DNA from: Microbacteriaceae bacterium
Lineage (GTDB): Bacteria > Actinomycetota > Actinomycetes > Actinomycetales > Microbacteriaceae
NCBI GenBank assembly: GCA_025463615.1
Contig: JAODAU010000232.1
Coordinates: 1-5,025 of the forward strand
Direction of reading: 5' to 3'
DNA: 5,025 nucleotides
Below, piece after piece: positions 1 to 5,025 of this stretch (position 1 is the stretch's first letter; the number at the start of each line of letters is the position of its first letter). The notes under the pieces are model-generated. The model was not told where the DNA came from, ran no database searches, and saw only the letters and a program-made list of their open reading frames with translations. Both the position numbers and the translations under genes were made by a program.

Positions 1-153
1 GAGGAGCTGGAGGGATTCCGCACGCGGATCCGGCAGGCGGCGATCGGCATGGCCGCGGCATCCTTCGAGGGCGTGCTCGACCTGGACGAGTGGGCGACGT
101 TCGGCGTCGCCGCGCGGCGGCTGCAGCGGGTGCGGGCGGTGTCGAGTGATTAG
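1..153 (+). CDS. adnA: C-terminal end of a probable AdnA helicase-nuclease subunit (partial)
   Basis: Frame 1 is open from the first base to a TAG at 151-153, giving 50 residues of the end of a protein that starts outside the window. The piece has a helical stretch (FRTRIRQAAIGMAAASFEG) and ends in a basic segment (RRLQRVRAVSSD). No helicase or nuclease motif lies in it, because those would be upstream. The call rests mainly on context. In actinobacteria such as mycobacteria adnA lies directly before adnB, and the end of AdnA-type proteins, as I recall it, has a similar 'MAAA-F ... RAVS' pattern. AdnA pairs with AdnB to unwind and resect double-strand DNA ends. The last 8 bases overlap the start of adnB, which suggests translational coupling. 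It could be another gene, but codon use and the overlap make it a real coding end. Confidence 0.72.
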   Translation, partial: EELEGFRTRIRQAAIGMAAASFEGVLDLDEWATFGVAARRLQRVRAVSSD

Positions 154-3100
154 CGCGGACGACATCGCGGACGCCCTCGGGAGGCCCCGGCCGACCGAGC
201 AGCAGCGCGAGGTGATCCAGTCGCCGCTCGAACCGGCCCTGGTGGTAGCCGGCGCGGGCAGCGGCAAGACCGAGACGATGGCCAACCGGGTGCTCTGGCT
301 GTTGGCGAACGGACACGTGCAGCCGGGGGAGATCCTCGGCCTCACCTTCACCCGCAAGGCGGCGGGTGAACTGGCGGCGCGCATCAGGGAGCGGATCGCC
401 GAGCTCGGGCGCGCCGGTCTGCTCGCGGCCGAGGTCGACGAGTTCGACCCGCCGGTGGTCGCCACCTACAACTCCTTCTCGAACCGCATCTACCGCGACA
501 ACGCGATCCTGCTCGGGCGCGAGAGCGACGGCGCCGTGCTCGGCGAGGCCTCGAGCTGGCAGCTGGCGCGCTCGATCGTGATCGCGAGTACCGACGAGCG
601 CCTGCCCACGCTCGACAAGAACATCGACGCGGTGACGCGGGCCGTGCTGGCCCTCGCGCACGGCATCGAGGAGAACCTGGCCGACCCGGCCGAGGTGGCG
701 CAGTACGCCCGGCGCTTCGCCGCGCTCGAAGACCTGCCGCCGGGCGGCCGCGGGGCCTACGAGGATGCCGCGGCCCTCGCCCGCGCGGTCGGCGCCCTTC
801 CCGTGCTCCTCGACCTCGCGCAGGAGTTCGCGCGGGCCAAGGCGCGCCGCGGCTTCGTCGAGTACTCGGACCAGGTGGCGCTCGCCCTGCGCATCGTGCG
901 CGAGGTGCCGCGCGTGGCCGACGAGCTGCGCGCGCAGCACCGGGTGATCCTGCTCGACGAATACCAGGACACGAGCGTCTCGCAGACCTGGCTGCTCGCC
1001 GAGCTCTTCACGGGCGGCGCCGTGATGGCGGTCGGCGACCCCAACCAGTCGATCTACGGCTGGCGCGGCGCGAGCGCGAGCAACCTGGAGGGCTTTGGCC
1101 GCCAGTTCGGCGGCGACCGGCACTACTCGCTGACCCGGAGCTGGCGCAACGGGCACGACATCCTGGCGGTGGCGAACGGCATCGTGGAGCCGTTCATGAC
1201 GGCGGGGCGGGTGCGCGCGCTCGAGGCGGCGCCCACGGCATCCGCGTTCCCGGTCGACGTCGTCTACGAGGAGACGCTGCCCGACGAGGCCGAGGCGGCG
1301 GCGCTGTGGCTGAAGGCGCACCTGCGGGGTGCCGAGACCACGGCCGCCATGCTGTTCCGGGCGCGGAAGACCCAGGGGGTGTTCATCGAGGCGCTGCGGC
1401 GCCACGGCATCCCGTACCACGTGCTCGGCATCGGCGGACTGATGGCGGAGCCGGAGGTCGCCGACCTCGTCTCGGCCCTCACCGTGGTCAACGACCCGAC
1501 CGCGGGCGCCGAGCTGGTGCGCCTGCTCGCCGGGTCGCGCTGGCGCATCGGCGCAAAGGACCTGTTCGTGCTGGGGCGGCTCGCGTCGTGGCTGCGCGAC
1601 CGCGACTACGCGCAGCAGCCGATCGACTCCGAGGTGCGGGAGCGGATGCGGGCGTCCGTCGCCGAGGGCGAGGGCGGCTCGATCGTCGACGCGCTCGACT
1701 TCCTCGCGACCGCCCGCGAGGGCCACAGCGCGCTCGAACGCTTCAGCCCGGTGGGGCTCGCCCGCCTGCGCGAGGCGGGCCGCACGTTCGCACGGCTGCG
1801 TTCTCGTGTCGGCCTCGACCTGCTCGACTTCGTCACCGTCGTCGAGCAGGAGCTCATGCTCGACATCGAGGTGGCAGCCAACGAGACGCGCTCGCTCGGC
1901 CAGGCCACGATGGAGGCGTTCTTCGACGCCCTCAGCGGCTACCTCACGGTCGACGACTCGGCCAGCCTCGGCGGCTTCCTCGGCTGGCTGCGCGAGGCGG
2001 AGTGGCGCGACGGCCTCGCCCCGCGCCCCGAGGATCCCGAGCCGGGCACCGTGCAGCTGCTCACCATCCACGGCGCGAAGGGCCTCGAGTGGGACGTGGT
2101 GGTCGTGCCGCGGCTCGTCGACGGCGAGCTGCCTGGCGCACCCGTCGAGGGCTCGAACGGATGGCTCACCTTCGGCCAGCTGCCCTGGCGGTTCCGCGGC
2201 GACTCCGCCGACCTGCCCGAGTTCGCCTGGGAGGGCGTGACCACCCGCAAGGAGCTGCTCGACGAGCAGAAGGTGTTCAAGTCGCGCGTGCGCGAACGCC
2301 ACGACCTGGAGGAGCGCCGGCTCGCCTACGTGGCGGTGACCCGGGCGCGGCACTCGCTGCTGCTCAGCGGCTCGTTCTGGGCGACCCAGGCGAGCCCGCG
2401 ACGGCCGAGCGCGTTCCTGCGGGAGCTGGAGGCATCCCGGGTGATCGGCCCGCTGCCGGTCGCGAGCGAGTACGCCGACAACCCGCTGGGCGAGGATGTC
2501 GCGCTGTTCAGCTGGCCGATGGACCCGCTGGGCGGCCGCCGTGCCGTCGTCGAGCGCGCGGCGGAGCTGGTGGCATCCGCGATCCCCGGTAACGCGGGGG
2601 ACTGGGAGCAGCAGCTCGACCTGCTGCTGGAGGAGCGCAGGCGCCGCATCGGCGCGACCGAGGTGGTGGAGCTGCCGACGCGCGTGCCGGCGTCCCGGTT
2701 CAAGGACTTCGTGGAGCAGCCGGCCCGGGTGGCCGAGTCGCTGCGGCGCCCGATGCCGGAGCGGCCGTACCGCGCCACCCGGCTGGGCACCCTGTTCCAC
2801 TCCTGGGTGGAGCAGCGCTACGGCGTGCACGGCACCGCCGAGGAGCTGGATGCCCTGCCGACCGAGCTCGACGGCCTGGACGATCTCGACCTGCAGCCCG
2901 AGGGCCTCGCCGACCTGCAGCGCACCTACGAGGCGTCCGAGTTCGCCCGCCTCAAGCCCGAGGAGGTCGAGATCGAGATCCACCTGGTGCTCGACGGCGA
3001 GGTGATCGTCTGCAAGCTCGACGCCGTGTTCCTCATCGACGGCCGCTACCGCATCGTCGACTGGAAGACCGGCAAGGCCCCGAAGGATGCCGACGACCTG

Positions 3101-3280
3101 GAGGCGAAGCAGTTCCAGCTCGCCCTCTACCGCCTGGCCTTCGCCGAGTGGAAGGGGATTGACCCCGAGCGGATCGACGCGGTGTTCTACTACGTGACCG
3201 ACGACACGATCATCCGCCCCGACCACATCTACGGTCGCGACGAGCTGGTGGCGCGCTGGCGCGCGGTGACGGGCTCGTGA
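146..3280 (+). CDS. adnB: AdnB-like ATP-dependent DNA helicase/nuclease (UvrD-like motor + RecB-type nuclease)
   Basis: This 1044-residue SF1A helicase fused to a nuclease is probably the lead motor subunit of AdnAB, which resects double-strand breaks for recombination. Visible motor motifs: Q-motif around 15-24, Walker A AGAGSGKT at 35-42, motif Ia GLTFTRKAAGEL at 65-76, ATYNSF at 106-111, Walker B LLDEYQDT at 269-276, motif III VGDPNQSIYGWRG at 296-308, motif IV SLTRSWRN at 328-335, motif V IHGAKGLEW at 641-649 and motif VI YVAVTRAR at 728-735. After a charged linker (about 800-845), the nuclease domain shows H885 in GTLFHSWVEQR, D959 in CKLDAVF, D972 and K974 in IVDWKTGK, and QLALYRLAF at 991-999, so its active site looks intact. 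Length is close to mycobacterial AdnB (about 1100). The GTG start is chosen because it lies 14 residues before the Q-motif and overlaps the upstream stop; a weak GGTG lies at 138-141. UvrD/PcrA is ruled out by the nuclease domain. RecB of RecBCD is less likely because the length is near that of AdnB. Confidence 0.92.
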   Translation: MISADDIADALGRPRPTEQQREVIQSPLEPALVVAGAGSGKTETMANRVLWLLANGHVQPGEILGLTFTRKAAGELAARIRERIAELGRAGLLAAEVDEFDPPVVATYNSFSNRIYRDNAILLGRESDGAVLGEASSWQLARSIVIASTDERLPTLDKNIDAVTRAVLALAHGIEENLADPAEVAQYARRFAALEDLPPGGRGAYEDAAALARAVGALPVLLDLAQEFARAKARRGFVEYSDQVALALRIVREVPRVADELRAQHRVILLDEYQDTSVSQTWLLAELFTGGAVMAVGDPNQSIYGWRGASASNLEGFGRQFGGDRHYSLTRSWRNGHDILAVANGIVEPFMTAGRVRALEAAPTASAFPVDVVYEETLPDEAEAAALWLKAHLRGAETTAAMLFRARKTQGVFIEALRRHGIPYHVLGIGGLMAEPEVADLVSALTVVNDPTAGAELVRLLAGSRWRIGAKDLFVLGRLASWLRDRDYAQQPIDSEVRERMRASVAEGEGGSIVDALDFLATAREGHSALERFSPVGLARLREAGRTFARLRSRVGLDLLDFVTVVEQELMLDIEVAANETRSLGQATMEAFFDALSGYLTVDDSASLGGFLGWLREAEWRDGLAPRPEDPEPGTVQLLTIHGAKGLEWDVVVVPRLVDGELPGAPVEGSNGWLTFGQLPWRFRGDSADLPEFAWEGVTTRKELLDEQKVFKSRVRERHDLEERRLAYVAVTRARHSLLLSGSFWATQASPRRPSAFLRELEASRVIGPLPVASEYADNPLGEDVALFSWPMDPLGGRRAVVERAAELVASAIPGNAGDWEQQLDLLLEERRRRIGATEVVELPTRVPASRFKDFVEQPARVAESLRRPMPERPYRATRLGTLFHSWVEQRYGVHGTAEELDALPTELDGLDDLDLQPEGLADLQRTYEASEFARLKPEEVEIEIHLVLDGEVIVCKLDAVFLIDGRYRIVDWKTGKAPKDADDLEAKQFQLALYRLAFAEWKGIDPERIDAVFYYVTDDTIIRPDHIYGRDELVARWRAVTGS
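3265..3269 (+). promoter_or_regulatory. Possible ribosome binding site for the downstream kinase gene
   Basis: GGTGA lies inside the end of adnB, 7 bases before the GTG at 3277. It matches the 3' half of the AGGAGGTGA consensus. This supports the overlapping GTG start over the in-frame ATG at 3292, which would cut into the first beta strand before the P-loop. Confidence 0.4.
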
Positions 3281-3735
3281 GCCGCGTCATCATGATGTGC
3301 GGGCCGGCCGGTTCGGGCAAGTCGACGGTCGCACGTCGGCTCGAAAGTGACGGGATGGTGCGCCTCTCGTTCGACCAGGCGGCATGGAGGAGGGGCATCC
3401 GGTCGATGCCGCTGCCGACTGCGGTCCGCGGCGAGATCGAAGCTCAGCTGAAGGATCGGCTGGTGCAGCTTGTGAGGTCGGGCTCGGACGTCGTGCTGGA
3501 CTTCTCGTTCTGGTCGAGACGAGCGAGGGATGACTATCGCGAGTTGTTGCGGCCGCTCGGTGTCGAACCTGAGACGATCTACCTCGCGACGCCGCGCGAT
3601 GTGGCTCTCGCCCGGATGCGCGCTCGCGGCCTCACCCACGGCGACGACTTCGCGTTGACCGACGAGCTCGCCGCGCAGTATTTCGACCACTTCGAGGTTC
3701 CGGGGCCGGACGAGGGACCGTTGACCGTGATCTGA
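3277..3735 (+). CDS. Small P-loop kinase-like ATP-binding protein (AAA_33 / predicted kinase type)
   Basis: This 152-residue soluble protein has an N-terminal strand VIMMC followed by Walker A GPAGSGKST at 9-17 (K15, S16). Next come SFDQ with D33, a Walker B-like strand VVLDFSFWS at 72-80 (D75), and an arginine-rich helix ALARMRARG at 110-118 that could form the lid over ATP. This order matches the AAA_33 / predicted-kinase group, which includes the kinase domain of T4 polynucleotide kinase, zeta-toxin-like and chloramphenicol-phosphotransferase-like enzymes. The length fits the small stand-alone actinobacterial members. The substrate cannot be told from sequence. The GTG start overlaps the adnB stop as GTGA, so it is probably co-translated with adnB. 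A link to DNA-end repair is therefore conceivable but unproven. Base composition is clearly less GC-rich than adnB (two 60-base samples at 62% and 65%), hinting at a separate history. Real gene: very likely; exact function: unknown. Confidence 0.88.
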   Translation: MSRVIMMCGPAGSGKSTVARRLESDGMVRLSFDQAAWRRGIRSMPLPTAVRGEIEAQLKDRLVQLVRSGSDVVLDFSFWSRRARDDYRELLRPLGVEPETIYLATPRDVALARMRARGLTHGDDFALTDELAAQYFDHFEVPGPDEGPLTVI

Positions 3736-3762
3736 CCGGCACCTGCGGAGCTTGTCACAGTA

Positions 3763-3824
3763 GCGCTGGGGTTTGTTGACGCCGCTCCCGTTTGAACGGG
3801 CGCGGCGGTAACAAGCGTCAGCGC
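3763..3824. terminator. Long imperfect hairpin between convergent genes, probable bidirectional terminator
   Basis: A 62-base inverted repeat is centred on 3793/3794. Outside the central T/G, the arms give 24 Watson-Crick pairs, 3 G-T wobbles and 3 isolated mismatches (3786/3801, 3779/3808, 3770/3817), with no bulge. The core is CCCGTT/AACGGG flanked by CGCCGC/GCGGCG. It starts 27 bases after the kinase stop and ends 15 bases before the last base of the PHP gene on the other strand, which is where a shared terminator would sit. Neither side has a T-run, so classic rho-independent action is not certain; U-less hairpin terminators have been proposed for actinobacteria. Confidence 0.6.
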
Positions 3825-3839
3825 GGCTCGCGGGAGCAG

Positions 3840-4715
3840 CTAGCGGGTCCAGAAGTCTTCGGGGTGACGGCCGGGTACGAACCCGAAGTGATCGGCCATG
3901 ACCATTGCCTCGTAGAAATTGCCGGCCAGCCTGTCGGGCGTGTGGGCATCGCTGCCGAAGGTGATCGCGCGGCCCCCTTCCTCAGCCCACCACTTCGGGA
4001 TCCATGGTCGGATCGGGCCACCGACGTTGAGTTCGAGTGCGAGGCCGGCCGCGGCGATCGCACGGAAGGCGGAGCGGAATTCGTCTTCGAATCGCGCCGG
4101 ATCGAACGGACCTTCCGCTTCCACGGGCCAGTACCTCACGGCGTATTCGATGTGGCAGAACACCGAGAAAGCGGACGAGCCGGCAACCATCCGCTGCGCC
4201 TCCGCCAGGTACTCCCGAACGACCCGATCGGCCGGCCACGAGCGATACAGCGTCGTCGGTTCCGATCGCGCGGACCCCGGATGCTCCGTGAGCGGCACGG
4301 TGTGGAGCGATCCGTTGACCCGATCCAGAGCATCGAGATCGATGACCTGCCGGGCATTCGCCTCGTCGAGGTGGGGCTGCCCGAACTCGATGCCGGCGAG
4401 GATGCGGAGCTGCGGGAACTCGCGTCGGCAACGGTCGATGCCCTTCAGGTAGCCCTCGGCATCGAAGGGTGGTGGCGTCAATCGCCCGTTCACGTCGATG
4501 AGCTGGCGCAGGTCGTCACCGATGTCTTCCGGCCGGATCATCCAGCCGGTCAGGTCGACGTGATCGGTGAAGGCCAGCGCCGGGAGCCCGATCTGCACGG
4601 CGCGGGCGCACTGCGCACGCATCAGGCCGGCCGCGCCACGGGGCCCGCCCACATCCCACGACCACTCGCTGTGCACATGTCCATCGCCGGTGAGACCCAT
4701 GCGGCAATCATTCAT
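3840..4715 (-). CDS. PHP-domain metal-dependent phosphoesterase (histidinol-phosphatase-like)
   Basis: This is a soluble TIM-barrel-like hydrolase of the PHP superfamily, which uses a cluster of two or three metals to cleave phosphoesters. Numbering from the GTG at 4718 (292 residues), the motifs are DGHVHSEWSWD at 12-22 (H14, H16, D22), FTDHVD at 50-55 (H53), GIEFGQPH at 109-116 (E111), NGSLH at 135-139 (H139), CHIEY at 188-192 (H189) and FGSDAH at 254-259 (D257, H259). The full ligand set suggests an active enzyme. Length and motifs fit the HisK-type histidinol-phosphatase group, and a similar actinobacterial protein class is annotated only as PHP domain-containing. No histidine-pathway gene is visible here, so I give no gene symbol. 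The start is uncertain: GTG 4718, ATG 4715 and ATG 4700 all lack a Shine-Dalgarno sequence. ATG 4700 is attractive because it sits just before the first motif. I place it at 4715 as a middle choice. The gene is convergent to the kinase gene. Confidence 0.88.
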   Translation of the reverse strand: MNDCRMGLTGDGHVHSEWSWDVGGPRGAAGLMRAQCARAVQIGLPALAFTDHVDLTGWMIRPEDIGDDLRQLIDVNGRLTPPPFDAEGYLKGIDRCRREFPQLRILAGIEFGQPHLDEANARQVIDLDALDRVNGSLHTVPLTEHPGSARSEPTTLYRSWPADRVVREYLAEAQRMVAGSSAFSVFCHIEYAVRYWPVEAEGPFDPARFEDEFRSAFRAIAAAGLALELNVGGPIRPWIPKWWAEEGGRAITFGSDAHTPDRLAGNFYEAMVMADHFGFVPGRHPEDFWTR

Positions 4716-4770
4716 CACTGGTCAGTTGTTGCGGATGAAGCGGCCAGCGACCCGCAACAAGTGACCAATG
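4716..4770. repeat. Inverted repeat with 19-base arms between the LysR gene and the PHP gene
   Basis: Arms 4716-4734 and 4752-4770 are separated by 17 bases. Seventeen of 19 positions pair; the mismatches are 4725/4761 and 4718/4768. The core is GGTCA-TTGTTGCGG against CCGCAACAA-TGACC. It begins 10 bases after the LysR stop on the - strand and ends just before the possible ATG at 4715, covering the GTG at 4718. It could be the terminator of the LysR gene or an operator/leader hairpin of the PHP gene. No T-run follows it on the - strand, so I do not decide between these. Confidence 0.6.
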
Positions 4771-4780
4771 CAGGCTGCGC

Positions 4781-5025
4781 CTACGCCACCACGGAGTTCT
4801 GGCGGGCCGCGATCGCCGAGACCAGCGCCTCGATCGGCTCGCGCGGCGACGCCGGGTTGTCGAGCAGGCTGAAGTCGATCTCGCCCAGGTCGGGCAGGCC
4901 GAGGGATGCCGGCAGCTGCACCAGGTCGGGCGGGATCAGGCTCTGCGGGAAGGCGGAGACGCCGATGCCGGCACGTGTTGCCGCGAGCACGCCGTTGATC
5001 TCGCGCACGTTGCAGGTGATGCGCC
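4781..5025 (-). CDS. C-terminal end of a LysR-type transcriptional regulator (partial)
   Basis: The frame is open from the right edge of the window to a TAG at 4783-4781, giving 80 full codons. The GTG at 5008 is not the true start, since the frame continues upstream with RITCN and no stop. The piece reads as the last part of a LysR substrate-binding domain: NVREINGVLAATRAGIGVSAFP matches the usual 'hydrophobic-helix, RAGxGVxxxP' element of the effector-binding fold. It is followed by SLIPPDLVQLP, a strand EIDFSLLDNP and a closing helix PIEALVSAIAAR. The N-terminal winged helix-turn-helix lies outside the window, so the regulated genes and effector cannot be told. Sampled GC is 70%, between adnB and the PHP gene. 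The PHP gene lies 65 bases downstream on the same strand, but the palindrome between them makes a shared transcript uncertain. Confidence 0.85.
   Translation of the reverse strand, partial: RITCNVREINGVLAATRAGIGVSAFPQSLIPPDLVQLPASLGLPDLGEIDFSLLDNPASPREPIEALVSAIAARQNSVVA

Noticed and set aside
1306..2592. 428-codon open frame on the + strand inside adnB
   Set aside because: It overlaps the fully motif-supported adnB frame, its translation is dominated by Arg, Ala and Gly, and no domain is recognisable. Long open frames of this kind are usual in high-GC coding DNA.
2326..2790. 154-codon open frame on the - strand opposite adnB
   Set aside because: Its product is rich in Ser, Arg and Ala without any motif, and it lies opposite conserved motif VI and the linker of adnB. 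It is a high-GC shadow.
3229..3690. 153-codon open frame on the - strand opposite the kinase gene
   Set aside because: It has no recognisable domain and many His, Arg and Pro codons. The + strand frame carries a clear Walker A and a coupled start.
3736..3839. tRNA or small RNA gene in the convergent gap
   Set aside because: The structure is a single long hairpin without cloverleaf arms or a TTC-type loop, and no promoter is visible. A terminator explains it better.
3919..4452. 177-codon open frame on the + strand opposite the PHP gene
   Set aside because: The - strand frame carries the whole PHP metal-ligand set, and this frame shows only low-complexity Ser/Arg/Pro sequence.
4719..4780. Promoter for the PHP gene
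   Set aside because: TTGTTG occurs on the - strand in the palindrome, but no convincing -10 box is found 16-18 bases downstream, so I do not call a promoter.

Overview
The window looks like chromosomal DNA from a high-GC actinobacterium. A member of Micrococcales, perhaps Microbacteriaceae, is my inference from the strong G/C bias at third codon positions, the GTG starts, the overlapping genes and the AdnAB-type helicase-nuclease pair. No rRNA or other marker is present to fix the taxon.

Left part (1-3735, + strand): a tightly packed run of three reading frames. The first is only the C-terminal end of an upstream protein, most likely AdnA. It overlaps by 8 bases a complete 1044-residue UvrD-like helicase with a C-terminal RecB-type nuclease domain, which I call AdnB. 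AdnA and AdnB together form the actinobacterial double-strand-break end-resection motor-nuclease, the counterpart of RecBCD/AddAB. The stop of adnB overlaps by 4 bases (GTGA) the start of a 152-residue P-loop kinase-like protein of unknown substrate, so the three genes are probably translated from one mRNA.

Middle (3736-3839): a short gap between convergent genes, filled mostly by a 62-base, nearly symmetric inverted repeat. It is best read as a bidirectional transcription terminator, although it lacks a T-run.

Right part (3840-5025, - strand): a complete PHP-domain metal-dependent phosphoesterase with all expected metal ligands. Upstream of it on the same strand is the C-terminal end of a LysR-type regulator that runs off the window. 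The 65-base gap between these two genes holds a second inverted repeat (19-base arms, 17 of 19 paired) that ends exactly at the earliest possible starts of the PHP gene.

Hand-counted samples show adnB near 75-77% GC, but the kinase gene and the PHP gene nearer 62-68%. The segment between adnB and the LysR gene may therefore be a more recently acquired or less constrained block. I found no mobile element, CRISPR array, tRNA or rRNA. The most interesting points are the kinase coupled to adnB and the two palindromes that bracket the PHP gene. I see no clear evidence of an entirely new system.
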